64,000 nt of DNA from assembly GCF_015277855.1 (NCBI RefSeq), contig NZ_CP063812.1, positions 2,914,001-2,978,000 on the forward strand. The letters are read 5' to 3'. The notes below the pieces were generated by a model. It did no database searches and had not been told where the DNA came from. It saw nothing but the letters and a program-made list of their open reading frames with translations. This document shows positions 42,756 to 51,643 of the stretch, in pieces. A program made the position numbers and the translations under genes. Numbering within the stretch: the stretch's first letter is position 1; each line of letters starts with the position of its first letter. The DNA is from Microbacterium cremeum (GTDB lineage Bacteria > Actinomycetota > Actinomycetes > Actinomycetales > Microbacteriaceae).

Positions 42756-43411
42756 GCCACCACCCGCTTCGGGGCGGACGGCAGCGTGACGTCGGGCGAC
42801 CGCAGGTACAGCGCCTGGGCGGGAGCGACCGTGCGCCCGGCCGACAGCGCCCGAGCAGCGACGAGAGCCAGCATCGCGGCCGGGATGCGCTCGGCATCGC
42901 GCCGCATGGCGCCCGCGTCGGCGAGGACCCGATCGAGCTCGTCGCGGGGCACGAGCGCCGGCTCGGCGACCCGGACCGGGAGCCCGTCGTCGTCGAGGCC
43001 GCGGTACAGCGTGTAGGCGAACTCGCGGCGACGCGCGTCGGTGACGACCGCGAACGTCTCGTCGTCGGCGTGCTCGTATCCACCGGTGAGCGCGTCGTGG
43101 ATGAGCAGCTCGAGCGCGACGGCGTCATGGCTGACCACCGGCACGACGGGTACGCCGCAGCCGAGTGCGAACGCGCGGGAGGCCGCGATGCCGACGCGAA
43201 GCCCCGTGAAGGGTCCTGGGCCCATCCCCGCGGCGACATGCGTGACATGGGCGGGAGTGACGGATGCCTCGGCCAGCGCCCGCTCGATGAGCGTGCCGAC
43301 GACCTCGGCGTGGCCGCGGGGATCGAGGCTCTCGACCTGCGACCGCACGACGCCGTCGGGCTCGACCACCGCCACTGCGGAGCCGAGCGACGTGTCGATG
43401 CCGAGGATCAC
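42752..43411 (-). CDS. tsaB: t6A synthesis partner protein TsaB
   Basis: This 219-residue ASKHA-fold protein forms a heterodimer with TsaD and supports t6A formation. Motifs: [38 protein letters not shown] and [14 protein letters not shown]. It starts with GTG 7 nt after a TACGCT box, so rimI-tsaD can be expressed from a leaderless promoter here even though tsaE lies upstream across an R1 repeat. Confidence 0.95.
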   Translation of the reverse strand: MILGIDTSLGSAVAVVEPDGVVRSQVESLDPRGHAEVVGTLIERALAEASVTPAHVTHVAAGMGPGPFTGLRVGIAASRAFALGCGVPVVPVVSHDAVALELLIHDALTGGYEHADDETFAVVTDARRREFAYTLYRGLDDDGLPVRVAEPALVPRDELDRVLADAGAMRRDAERIPAAMLALVAARALSAGRTVAPAQALYLRSPDVTLPSAPKRVVA

Positions 43412-43418
43412 GCCTTCC

Positions 43419-43424
43419 AGCGTA
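43419..43424 (-). promoter_or_regulatory. -10 box for the tsaB-rimI-tsaD transcript
   Basis: TACGCT on the minus strand, 7 nt before the GTG at 43411. Confidence 0.45.
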
Positions 43425-43470
43425 ACCGCGGCCCGTCATCGGGCGAGCGAGATGACCGCGGCGGTGCAGG

Positions 43471-43648
43471 CGTTTCGACTCGCTTCGCTCGCTCAACGAC
43501 CGGGGAGGGCGCATGCGGGTGAGGCGAGCGAGACGTGGCGCGGCGGGCCGAGGCGTTTCGACTCGCTTCGCTCGCTCATCGACCGGGGAGGGCGCATGCG
43601 GGTGAGCTCGACGACCGGGGAGGGCGCGTACGAACGCTCAACGACCGG
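43471..43648. repeat. R1 repeats between tsaE and tsaB
   Basis: Two copies of the CGTTTCGACTCG variant lie at 43471-43502 and 43554-43585, repeated with their flank (GGGGAGGGCGCATGCGGGTGAG) at an 83-bp period. Two fragments follow (ACGACCGG near 43610 and 43641). The repeat splits the normally compact tsaE-tsaB junction. Confidence 0.85.
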
Positions 43649-43687
43649 AAACCCCGCGCTCGACGACAGGGGATCCGGTCGGTGCGG

Positions 43688-44188
43688 CTAGGGGTGGCGC
43701 GAGATCGTCACGAGCCGCGGAGCGGCGGCGTCGAGCTCGGCCTCGTGCGCGACCCCGGAGCAGGCGTCGTCCTGCCCGTGCCCGTGCCACTCCCGCTCGA
43801 TCTCGAGCTCCCACCACGTGTCGCGGACGCCGTCGACCATGCCGCGACCCCACTCGACGATCACGACCGAGCCGTCGAAGTCGATGTCGAGGTCGTCGAG
43901 CTCGGCCGGCGAGCCGAGACGGTACGCGTCGACGTGCACGAGCGGCGCGCCGCCCACGAGCGAGGGGTGCGTGCGAGCGAGCACGAACGTCGGGCTCTGG
44001 ATGGGGCCGCGCACGCCGAGCCCCTGCCCGATGCCGCGGGTGAGCGTGGTCTTGCCCGCGCCGAGCGGACCCGTGAGCACCACCAGGTCGCCGGGGCGCA
44101 GCATCCGCCCGATCTGCTCCCCCAGCGCCTCCATATCGCCGGGCGAGAGGATCTCGCGCTGTCCGACCAGCGCGTCCAGCCCGCTCAT
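43688..44188 (-). CDS. tsaE: t6A synthesis ATPase TsaE
   Basis: This small P-loop ATPase regulates the TsaBD complex. The 166-residue protein has GPLGAGKTTLTRGIGQGLG (Walker A), SPTFVL, LVHVDAYRL and a Walker B-like VVIVEWGRGM, the usual TsaE set. The last 40 residues (EWHGHGQDDACSGV region) extend past the family core. It follows alr by 28 nt and precedes R1 repeats. Confidence 0.95.
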   Translation of the reverse strand: MSGLDALVGQREILSPGDMEALGEQIGRMLRPGDLVVLTGPLGAGKTTLTRGIGQGLGVRGPIQSPTFVLARTHPSLVGGAPLVHVDAYRLGSPAELDDLDIDFDGSVVIVEWGRGMVDGVRDTWWELEIEREWHGHGQDDACSGVAHEAELDAAAPRLVTISRHP

Positions 44189-44216
44189 GCGCGCGCCTCC
44201 GTTCGGCGAGCGCCGC

Positions 44217-45341
44217 TCACTGCGTCACCTGCCGGCGGGGCACGCGGGGTCCGATGCGCGTGACGATCTCGTAGTTGATGGTGGCCGCGGCATCCGCCCA
44301 TTCCGTCGCGGACGGCATCCCGAGCGTGGGGTCGCCGAACAGCACGACCTCGTCGCCGACCGCCACGGGCGCGTCGCCGACGTCGACGACGAACTGGTCC
44401 ATCGCGATGCGTCCGGCGACGCGGTGCCGTCGGCCGCCGATCACGACCGGCCCGGCGCCGGAGGCCTGCCGGGGCACGCCGTCGGCATAGCCCAGCGGCA
44501 CGAGCGCCAGGGTCGTGTCGCGCTCGGTGCGGTAGTCGTATCCGTACGAGACACCCTTGCCGGGCGGCACGCGCCGCACCGCGGCCACCGTGCCGCGCAG
44601 CGTCATCGCGGGACGCAGGCCGAGGTCGGCCGACGACCGGTCGTCGAACGGCGACAGGCCGTAGATGCCGATGCCGATGCGCACGCAGCCGAGCCGCGAC
44701 TCGGGCAGGTCGATCGCCGCGTGCGTCGCGGCGATGTGCCGCAGCGGCGGCGCGAGGCCGAGCGACGCGGCGGCGCCGACGCCCTCCTCGAACGCACGCA
44801 GCGCGGCGCGGTCCTCGTCGGCCGAGGCGTTGGAGAGGTGGCTGAACAGCGCGACCACGCGCACGCGCCCGATGCGTTCGAGCCGTGCCGCCTCGGCGAA
44901 CACGACGCGGTAGTCCTCGGGCGCGATGCCGTTGCGCGACAGGCCCGTCTCGAGCTTCAGGTGCACCGCGACGGGCCGGTCGGCGGATGCCGCGGCGGCG
45001 GCCCTCTGCAGCTGATCGAGGCTCGAGATGCCGAGCTCGATCCCCTGAGCGGCGGCCTCGGCGAAGTCCGCGCCCGGCGCGTGCAGCCAGGCGACGATCG
45101 GCGCGTCGATGCCGCCGCGCCGGAGCGCGAGGGCCTCGGTGGTGTCGGAGACGCCGATGCGCGTCGCACCGCCGGCGAGCGCCGCGGCGGCCGATCGCAC
45201 GGCGCCGTGCCCGTACCCGTCGGCCTTGACGACCGCGATGACCTCGGACTCGGTGAGACGGCGCAGGTGCCGCACATTGTCTTCGATCGCGCCGACGTCG
45301 ACGAGCGCCTCGCGCAGCGCGCCGCCGGGCAGGCCGCTCAC
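44217..45341 (-). CDS. alr: Alanine racemase
   Basis: This PLP enzyme makes D-alanine for peptidoglycan. The 374 residues include the PLP Lys39 in VVKADGYGHG, the catalytic Tyr in KGVSYGYDYRTERDT (VSYG motif), DRSSADLGLRPAMTLRG and the C-terminal domain. Standard length and order. Its start overlaps the acpS stop by four bases, so acpS-alr-tsaE form one transcript. Confidence 0.97.
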   Translation of the reverse strand: MSGLPGGALREALVDVGAIEDNVRHLRRLTESEVIAVVKADGYGHGAVRSAAAALAGGATRIGVSDTTEALALRRGGIDAPIVAWLHAPGADFAEAAAQGIELGISSLDQLQRAAAAASADRPVAVHLKLETGLSRNGIAPEDYRVVFAEAARLERIGRVRVVALFSHLSNASADEDRAALRAFEEGVGAAASLGLAPPLRHIAATHAAIDLPESRLGCVRIGIGIYGLSPFDDRSSADLGLRPAMTLRGTVAAVRRVPPGKGVSYGYDYRTERDTTLALVPLGYADGVPRQASGAGPVVIGGRRHRVAGRIAMDQFVVDVGDAPVAVGDEVVLFGDPTLGMPSATEWADAAATINYEIVTRIGPRVPRRQVTQ

Positions 45342-45748
45342 GCGCCCGGCTCCGCGTCGCCGGCCGCAGGCGCGCCCGCGCCTGCCCCTGCGCCCGCCCC
45401 GGCCTCGGCGATGACGTACGCGGCCGCGAGGCCGGCGTCATGCGACAGCGAGAGGTGGACGGTGGTGATGCCGCGACCGGTGACGACCGCCGCCGTCGAG
45501 CCGGTCAGCAGGAAGTGGGGGGCGCCGGATGCCGCGGACGCGATCTCGATCTCGGTCCAGTGCACGCCCTCCGATCCGCCGAGCGCCTTGATGAGGGCCT
45601 CCTTGGCGGCGTAGCGCGCGGCGAGCGAGTGCGGCTTGAGCAGCCGTTCGGCCTCCGAGAACAGCCGCTCGAGCAGCTTCGGGGTGCGCTCGATCGTGCG
45701 CTCGAAGCGAGCGATGTCGACGAGGTCGACGCCGATCCCGACGATCAT
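45338..45748 (-). CDS. acpS: Holo-[acyl-carrier-protein] synthase
   Basis: The product attaches 4'-phosphopantetheine from CoA to acyl carrier protein. The 136-residue enzyme has the AcpS magnesium motif GVDLVDIARFE and RYAAKEALIKALG, and ends with a long (AG)n tail (AEAGAGAGAGAGAPAAG) not seen in typical members; the tail probably comes from GC-rich microsatellite growth. An AGGAGG box lies about 5 nt before the ATG. Longer frames are shadows of glmS. Confidence 0.95.
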   Translation of the reverse strand: MIVGIGVDLVDIARFERTIERTPKLLERLFSEAERLLKPHSLAARYAAKEALIKALGGSEGVHWTEIEIASAASGAPHFLLTGSTAAVVTGRGITTVHLSLSHDAGLAAAYVIAEAGAGAGAGAGAPAAGDAEPGA

Positions 45749-45797
45749 GTGCTCCTCCTGGACGCCGCGGATGCGGCATCCGTCACGATATCGCGCC

Positions 45798-47648
45798 CTA
45801 CTCGACGGTGACCGACTTCGCGAGGTTGCGGGGCTGGTCGACGTCGAGGCCCTTGGCCGTGGCGAGCCCCATCGCGAAGATGTGCAGCGGCACGACGGCG
45901 AGGAGCGGCTCGAAGAAGGGTCCGGCGAGCGGGATGCGCAGCACCTCGTCGGCCTTGGGCAGCACCGCCGCGTCGCCCTCTTCGGCGATCGCGATGACGC
46001 GCGCGCCGCGGGCACGGATCTCTTCGATCGACGAGATGACCTTCTTGTGCATCTCGGCCGACCGGCGCGGCGACGGCACGATGACGAACACCGGCTGACC
46101 GGGCTCGATGAGGGCGATCGGTCCGTGCTTGAGCTCGCCCGCCGCGAAGCCCTCGGCGTGGATGTAGGCGAGCTCCTTGAGCTTGAGCGCACCCTCGAGG
46201 GCGATCGGGAACCCGACGTGGCGACCGAGGAACAGCACCGAGCGGGTGTCGGCCATCCAGTGCGCGAACTGCTCGATGCGGGGCTGCTCGCGCTCGAGGA
46301 TCTGCGCGATCTTGCCGGGAACGGCCTCCAGCTCGCGCACGTGCGCCGCGGCATCCGCCGGCGACACCGCGCCGCGCACGCGGCCGATGTGCAGGCCCAT
46401 CAGGTACAGCGCCGTGATCTGGGCGACGAACGCCTTCGTCGAGGCCACCGCGACCTCGGGTCCGGCGTGGGTGTAGACGATCGCGTCGGACTCGCGCGGG
46501 ATCGTCGCCCCCTGCGTGTTGCAGATCGACAGCGTCTTCGCGCCGTGCTCGCGGGCGTACTTGACGGCCATTAGTGTGTCCATGGTCTCGCCGGACTGGC
46601 TGATCGAGACGACGAGCGTGTCGGGGCCGATGACCGGGTCCCGGTAGCGGAACTCGTGCGCGAGCTCGACATCGACGGGGATGCGGGTCCACTGCTCGAT
46701 CGCGTACTTGCCGACCTGGCCCGCGTAGGCCGCGGTGCCGCACGCGATGACGATGATGCGCGACACGTCGGCGAACAGCTCGTCCATGCCGTCGAGCTCG
46801 GGGATCACGACCTCGTCGCCGCGGATGCGACCGCGGAGGGTGTTCGCGACGGCCTCGGGCTCTTCCGAGACCTCCTTGGCCATGAACGACGACCAGCCGC
46901 CCTTCTCGGCGGCCGACGCGTCCCATGTCACCTCGAACGGCTCGACCTCGACGGGGTTGCCGTCGAAGTCCGTGACCTCGACGCCCTCGGGCGTGATCGC
47001 GACGATCTGGTCCTGGCCGATCGCCAGCGCGTTGCGGGTGTGCTCCACGAACGCGGCGACGTCGGACCCCAGGAAGTTCTCGCCGTCGCCCAGGCCGATG
47101 ACCAGCGGCGAGTTGCGGCGCGCGCCGACCACGAGGCCGGGCTGGTCCTGGTGCATCGCGAGCAGCGTGAAGGCGCCCTCGAGGCGGGCCACCACGTCGC
47201 GGAACGCCGCCGACAGGTCGCCGGTGCGGCGGAACTCGCGCCCGAGCAGAACGGCGGCGACCTCGGTGTCGGTCTCGCTGCGGAACGTGAAGCCCTCGGC
47301 GAGGAGCTCGGCCTTCAGCTCGGAGAAGTTCTCGATGATGCCGTTGTGGATGACGGCGAGCCTGTCGTCGTCGGCGAGGTGGGGGTGGGCGTTCCCGTCG
47401 GTCGGGCCGCCGTGCGTCGCCCAGCGGGTGTGCCCGATGCCGGTCGTGCCGTCGGCGAGCGGGTGCGCGGCGAGGTCGTCGCGCAGCACCTGCAGCTTTC
47501 CGGCGCGCTTGCGCATCCCCAGCCCGCCGTCACCGTCGATGACGGCGATGCCGGCCGAGTCGTAGCCGCGGTACTCCAGGCGCGAGAGACCCGAGACGAG
47601 GATGGCCTGGCTCGGCCGCGGGCCCACGTATCCGACGATTCCACACAT
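45798..47648 (-). CDS. glmS: Glucosamine-6-phosphate synthase (isomerising)
   Basis: The enzyme makes glucosamine-6-phosphate from fructose-6-phosphate and glutamine, feeding peptidoglycan synthesis. It has 616 residues: class II amidotransferase domain with Cys2 (MCGIVGYVG), GHTRWATHG and HNGIIENF; then two SIS domains (ACGTAAYAG, SISQSGETMDT, STKAF, GRHVGFPIALEGALKLKE) ending KSVTVE. The ATG lies 7 nt after a TACGAT box, so it is probably leaderless. No glmS ribozyme is visible or has room to fit. Confidence 0.97.
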   Translation of the reverse strand: MCGIVGYVGPRPSQAILVSGLSRLEYRGYDSAGIAVIDGDGGLGMRKRAGKLQVLRDDLAAHPLADGTTGIGHTRWATHGGPTDGNAHPHLADDDRLAVIHNGIIENFSELKAELLAEGFTFRSETDTEVAAVLLGREFRRTGDLSAAFRDVVARLEGAFTLLAMHQDQPGLVVGARRNSPLVIGLGDGENFLGSDVAAFVEHTRNALAIGQDQIVAITPEGVEVTDFDGNPVEVEPFEVTWDASAAEKGGWSSFMAKEVSEEPEAVANTLRGRIRGDEVVIPELDGMDELFADVSRIIVIACGTAAYAGQVGKYAIEQWTRIPVDVELAHEFRYRDPVIGPDTLVVSISQSGETMDTLMAVKYAREHGAKTLSICNTQGATIPRESDAIVYTHAGPEVAVASTKAFVAQITALYLMGLHIGRVRGAVSPADAAAHVRELEAVPGKIAQILEREQPRIEQFAHWMADTRSVLFLGRHVGFPIALEGALKLKELAYIHAEGFAAGELKHGPIALIEPGQPVFVIVPSPRRSAEMHKKVISSIEEIRARGARVIAIAEEGDAAVLPKADEVLRIPLAGPFFEPLLAVVPLHIFAMGLATAKGLDVDQPRNLAKSVTVE

Positions 47649-47655
47649 GGGCTCA

Positions 47656-47661
47656 ATCGTA
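47656..47661 (-). promoter_or_regulatory. -10 box for leaderless glmS mRNA
   Basis: TACGAT on the minus strand, 7 nt before the ATG at 47648. Confidence 0.45.
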
Positions 47662-47733
47662 AGCCGGGGGGTTTGCGAGGATCCCGAACGAACGACGGAT
47701 GCCGGGGGCCGGCGCCCTGCGACGGGTCCGGGG

Positions 47734-47815
47734 CGTTTCGTCTCGATCGCTGACGCTCCCTCGCTCAACGACCGGGAAGTCATCGGTCGTTGAGCGAGCG
47801 AAGCGAGACGAAACG
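47734..47815. repeat. R1 repeats between coaA and glmS
   Basis: A centre-variant copy (47734-47773) and a standard copy in opposite orientation (47785-47815) face each other, the second ending 2 nt from the coaA stop codon. Together they can form a large inverted repeat and might act as the coaA terminator. Confidence 0.85.
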
Positions 47816-47817
47816 CG

Positions 47818-48774
47818 TCAGAGTTTGCGGAGGAGGACGCTCTCGACGGTGTGGTCGGCGGCCTTCTGCAGCACCAGGTTCGCGCGATGGCGGGTGGGCA
47901 GGACGTTCTCCTGCAGGTTCGGGAGGTTGATCGTGTTCCAGAAGTGCAGCGCCCGCTCCACCGCCTCGTCGTCGCTGAGCTCGGCGAAGACGTTGAAGAA
48001 CGAGCTCGGGTTGCTGAAGGCCGCGCGGCGCAGGGCGAGGAAGCGCTCGACGTACCACTGCGCGATGTGGTCGGCATCCGCATCGACGTAGACCGAGAAG
48101 TCGAACAGGTCGCTGACGGCCACATCGTTCGGCGACGGCGGCGGCTGCAGCACGTTGAGGCCCTCGACGATGACGATGTCGGGCCGGCGCACGGTGACCA
48201 CGGCGTCGGGCACGATGTCGTACCGCATGTGCGAGTAGAACGGCGCGCGCACTTCGGGCGCACCGCTCTTGACCTCGGTGAGGAACGAGACGAGCGAGCG
48301 CCGGTCGTACGACTCGGGGAAGCCCTTGCGCTCCATGAGCCCGCGCCGTTCCAGCTCGGCGTTGGGGTAGAGGAACCCGTCGGTCGTGACGAGCTCGACG
48401 CGGGGCGTGCCGGGCCAGCGGCTCGTCAGCTCGCGGAGCAGTCGGGCGATCGTGGACTTGCCCACCGCGACCGAGCCGGCCACGCCGACGATGAACGGCG
48501 TCGTCGAGTCGGATTCGCCCAGGAACGCCGACTCCTCGGCCCCCAGCCGCTTGGTCGACTCGGCGTACAGCGACAGCAGCCGCGAGAGCGGGACGTAGAC
48601 CTGCGCGACCTCGGCCATGTCGAGCCGATCGCCGAGTCCGCGGATCTGGACGATCTCGGTCTCGCTCAACGGCTGAGTCAGGCCGGCAGCGAGGCGCGCC
48701 CAGTCGTCCCGGTCGATCTGCCGGTACAGCGAGAGCACGGGCGCCAGGGTGGCGGCATCGTCGGGGGCGGACAT
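47818..48774 (-). CDS. coaA: Pantothenate kinase, type I
   Basis: The product phosphorylates pantothenate, the first and regulated step of CoA synthesis. The 318-residue P-loop kinase has VGVAGSVAVGKST, TTDGFLYPNAEL, MERKGFPESYDRR, YSHMRYDIV and VEGLNVLQP, all typical of CoaA. The ATG at 48774 follows a TAGGAT box by 7 nt; an ATG three codons upstream overlaps the box and is less likely. Product CoA is the donor used by AcpS three genes on. Confidence 0.96.
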   Translation of the reverse strand: MSAPDDAATLAPVLSLYRQIDRDDWARLAAGLTQPLSETEIVQIRGLGDRLDMAEVAQVYVPLSRLLSLYAESTKRLGAEESAFLGESDSTTPFIVGVAGSVAVGKSTIARLLRELTSRWPGTPRVELVTTDGFLYPNAELERRGLMERKGFPESYDRRSLVSFLTEVKSGAPEVRAPFYSHMRYDIVPDAVVTVRRPDIVIVEGLNVLQPPPSPNDVAVSDLFDFSVYVDADADHIAQWYVERFLALRRAAFSNPSSFFNVFAELSDDEAVERALHFWNTINLPNLQENVLPTRHRANLVLQKAADHTVESVLLRKL

Positions 48775-48781
48775 CGCGCCC

Positions 48782-48787
48782 ATCCTA
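48782..48787 (-). promoter_or_regulatory. -10 box for leaderless coaA mRNA
   Basis: TAGGAT on the minus strand, 7 nt before the ATG at 48774. Confidence 0.5.
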
Positions 48788-48794
48788 TGGGTTC

Positions 48795-48822
48795 CGGATG
48801 CCTCGGCCCGCGGCATCCGTCT
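48795..48822. terminator. GGATGCC-armed hairpin
   Basis: CCGGATGCC and GGCATCCGT face each other around a GC-rich loop between the coaA promoter and the M28 terminator. Confidence 0.5.
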
Positions 48823-48849
48823 CGCCCTGTGAGTAGCTGCCACAGCGAA

Positions 48850-48877
48850 AGGCCCGCCTCCTGGTGGAGGCGGGCCT
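48850..48877 (-). terminator. Terminator of the M28 peptidase gene
   Basis: AGGCCCGCCTCC, loop TGGT, GGAGGCGGGCCT, about 20 nt 3' of the stop codon. Confidence 0.9.
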
Positions 48878-48895
48878 CTGTCGCTCAGCCGGAGA

Positions 48896-50500
48896 TCAGT
48901 CGGCGTCGGCGGTGTGGTCGTGGCCGTGGTAGCCGCCACCGCCGCTCGCCCACGTGCCCTCGGCACCGGCGGGCTCGGGCAGCATCAGGCCACCCGGCAC
49001 GTCGACGCCCACCACGCCGTTGACGAGCTCGGTCGAGTACGAGTACGCGAGCACCGCCAGGGCGATGGCGTCGGCGTTGACCTCGAGCGCCTCCCTGCTG
49101 ATGTTGCCGATGTCGTCGCATGCCTGGTGGTAGCACGGGTCGAGCCACTCGCCCGCCGTGCCGCCCCAGATCGCCGCCTGCTCGGCGGTCTTCTCGTCCT
49201 CGGCGCCGGTGAAGAGACCGCCCGCCGGGATGCCGGCGAGGATGAACGCCTCGTAGTCGCTGCGCCCGCTGAACTCGGCGTCGTCGTAGGGCACTCCCAC
49301 GCTCGTGAAGTAGCTCTCGAACAGATCCTCGATCTCGATGGAGCCCTCGGGGACGACCACGGGGGCCTCCCACGTCGACTCGTCACCGTCGTAGACCATG
49401 AAGATGTAGTTCGGCGACGCGACCATGTCGAAGTTCAGGTACAGCGCGATGCGCTCGCGCTCCGCGTCGCTGAGTCCCTCCACGTAGGCGGCCGACCCCA
49501 CGAGTCCGACCTCTTCGGCACCCCACCAGGCGAAGCGCACGGTGTTCTGCGGCTTCACCTTGCGCATGCTCTCGGCGATGTCGAGGAGAGCGGCCGAGCC
49601 CGAGCCGTTGTCGTTGATGCCGGGTCCGGCCGGGACCGAGTCGAGGTGCGCACCGGCCATGACCACGTTGTCGGGGTTGACGCCCGGCAACTCGGCGATC
49701 ACGTTCTTCTGCGGGTGGTTCTCGAGGAACATGCTGACGGTCGCGGTCGACCCCGGCTGCGCCAGCTGCACGCCGGCGGGGAACGAGGTGGACACCACGG
49801 GGATGTCGAGCGCCGTCGGGTTCGCCCCGATCAGCGTCACGTTCGTCATCGGGTCCATGCGATCGGGCGCATTGCCCTGGTTCGTGATGACGACCGCCTC
49901 GGCGCCGGCATCCTGCGCGTGGCGGGCCTTCACGCCGAACTCGCAGAAGCCGCGCTGGATGAGCGCGATGTCGGCCGGGCCCGAGAAGTCCAGGCCCGCG
50001 AAGTCGGCGACCTCGCAGCCGCTCGTGCTCGCAGCCGGGTTCTCCAGTGCCAGGTCGACCGGGATGACGTTGCCGGTCACGGTCCCGACGCCGGAACCCT
50101 CGCGGAAGTACCCCGCCGGGTGTGCGACATCGGTCGGGGTGTGCTGATGCACGGTCGGGATGGGCAGGAAGTAGTCGAACTCGTCGATCGACACCTTCCA
50201 GCCGGCGGCTTCGAGCGTCTCGACGACGTAGTCGACGCTCGCCTCGTAGCCCGCGGTGTCGGCGGCGCGGTTGCCGCCGTTGGCATCGGCGATCTGCTGG
50301 AACGCCTCGAGGTGCTCCATCGCACCGTCGGCCGACACGCACGCCAGGAGCTTCGCGACGGTGTTGTTGTTCCGGTTGTCGCACGACACGCCGGGAGCGG
50401 CGGCGGCCGCCGTCATGGGCGCGAGCGCGAGCGCGAGGGCGGTGGCCCCGGCGGCGCCCAGTCCCACGGCGCGGCGCGCCGAGGTGCGGGATCTGTTCAT
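48896..50500 (-). CDS. Secreted M28-family zinc aminopeptidase
   Basis: This exported 534-residue peptidase resembles Streptomyces aminopeptidase S-like enzymes, which release N-terminal residues from peptides. An N-terminal signal (cut near AAAAAPG) is followed by the M28 core interrupted by a PA domain (GCEVADFAGLDFSGPADIALIQRG). Zinc ligands are visible: VVMAGAHLDSV (His, then Asp in GINDNGSG), the catalytic WGAEEVGLVGS, NFDMV and the late CYHQACDD His. The C-terminus is rich in Gly and His (GGGGYHGHDHTADAD). An AAGGAGAG box precedes the ATG. Confidence 0.93.
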   Translation of the reverse strand: MNRSRTSARRAVGLGAAGATALALALAPMTAAAAAPGVSCDNRNNNTVAKLLACVSADGAMEHLEAFQQIADANGGNRAADTAGYEASVDYVVETLEAAGWKVSIDEFDYFLPIPTVHQHTPTDVAHPAGYFREGSGVGTVTGNVIPVDLALENPAASTSGCEVADFAGLDFSGPADIALIQRGFCEFGVKARHAQDAGAEAVVITNQGNAPDRMDPMTNVTLIGANPTALDIPVVSTSFPAGVQLAQPGSTATVSMFLENHPQKNVIAELPGVNPDNVVMAGAHLDSVPAGPGINDNGSGSAALLDIAESMRKVKPQNTVRFAWWGAEEVGLVGSAAYVEGLSDAERERIALYLNFDMVASPNYIFMVYDGDESTWEAPVVVPEGSIEIEDLFESYFTSVGVPYDDAEFSGRSDYEAFILAGIPAGGLFTGAEDEKTAEQAAIWGGTAGEWLDPCYHQACDDIGNISREALEVNADAIALAVLAYSYSTELVNGVVGVDVPGGLMLPEPAGAEGTWASGGGGYHGHDHTADAD

Positions 50501-50691
50501 GTTCTCTCCTTGACGTTCGACGGCCATCGTCGGCCGCCGTGTGCGCGGCCGCCGTCGTCGGCGACCGCCTGCAGGGAACGGGTGCCGGATCGGCGCCCTC
50601 GCGCCGAGGCTAGACCGGACGCCCGTCGCCCGGTAGGGGCGGCATCCGCTTCTCATCTTGCGCTCATCCTGGACGGCGGCGGATCGGCCGC

Positions 50692-50697
50692 TACCCT
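50692..50697 (+). promoter_or_regulatory. -10 box for leaderless ppx/gppA-like mRNA
   Basis: TACCCT, 6 nt before the GTG at 50704. Confidence 0.5.
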
Positions 50698-50703
50698 TGC
50701 ACC

Positions 50704-51633
50704 GTGCGCCTCGGAGTCCTCGACATCGGCTCGAACACCGTCCACCTGCTGGTCGCCGATGTCCGGCCGGGAGGACGGCCGCTCGCGACCACGAGCAAGC
50801 GCACGGTGCTGCGCCTCATGCGCTACCTCGACGCCGACGGCGCGATCACCGAGGCCGGCGTCGCCGCGCTCGTCGACGCCGTCACCGAGGCGCGCCGCAT
50901 CGCGGACGCCGAGAGAGTCGACGAGCTGCTCGCGACGGCGACCTCGGCCGTGCGGGAGGCGGCGAACGGCCCGGAGGTCATCGCGCTCATCGAGGATGCC
51001 CTCGGCCAGCCCCTGCAGGTGCTCGGCGGCGAGACCGAGGCGCGGTACACCTTCCTCGCCGTGCGCCGGTGGTTCGGATGGGCCGCCGGGCAGATCCTGC
51101 TGTTCGACATCGGCGGCGGCTCGCTCGAGATCGCGGCCGGAGCCGACGAGCTGCCGGAGGCCGCGGCATCCGTCCCTCTCGGCGCCGGCCGGATGACGAT
51201 CCGGTTCCTGCCCGACGACCCGCCCGGCCAGGACGCCGTCGAGCACCTCCGCGCGCACGCGCGGGCGACGCTCGCGCCGGTGGCCGAGTCGTTCGGGACG
51301 CTGGCGCGCCCGGATCACGTGGTCGGGTCGTCGAAGGCCATCCGCTCGCTCGCGAAGCTCGTCGGCTACCCGGTGCCGGGATGGTCGGGCATCGAACGGA
51401 TGCTGCTGCCCCGCGCCGCGCTCAGCTCGTGGATCCCCCGCCTGGCGCGGATCCCGGCCTCGGCCCGGCAGGAGCTGCCCGGCATCACCCCCGACCGCAC
51501 GTTCCAGATCGTCGCGGGAGCCGTCGTGCTGCACGAGGCGATGCGGGCGCTCGACGTCGACGAGCTCGAGGTGTCGCCGTGGGCGCTGCGCGAGGGCGTG
51601 CTGCTGCGATACATCGAGGAGCTGGGCTGGTAA
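50704..51633 (+). CDS. Ppx/GppA-family phosphatase
   Basis: This 309-residue ASKHA-fold enzyme hydrolyses exopolyphosphate and/or pppGpp. Motifs: VLDIGSNTVHLLVADV (phosphate 1), TATSAVREAANG, GGETEARYTFLAVRRWF and FDIGGGSLEIAAG (phosphate 2). It has only the short actinobacterial form without the C-terminal HD domain, like the smaller exopolyphosphatases of mycobacteria. The GTG start is leaderless. The substrate preference cannot be read from sequence. Confidence 0.93.
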   Translation: MRLGVLDIGSNTVHLLVADVRPGGRPLATTSKRTVLRLMRYLDADGAITEAGVAALVDAVTEARRIADAERVDELLATATSAVREAANGPEVIALIEDALGQPLQVLGGETEARYTFLAVRRWFGWAAGQILLFDIGGGSLEIAAGADELPEAAASVPLGAGRMTIRFLPDDPPGQDAVEHLRAHARATLAPVAESFGTLARPDHVVGSSKAIRSLAKLVGYPVPGWSGIERMLLPRAALSSWIPRLARIPASARQELPGITPDRTFQIVAGAVVLHEAMRALDVDELEVSPWALREGVLLRYIEELGW

Positions 51634-51643
51634 CGGACCCGGG

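Noticed and set aside
47649..47817. glmS ribozyme or riboswitch upstream of glmS
   Set aside because: The start is 7 nt from a -10 box, leaving no leader, and the rest of the gap is R1 repeat.
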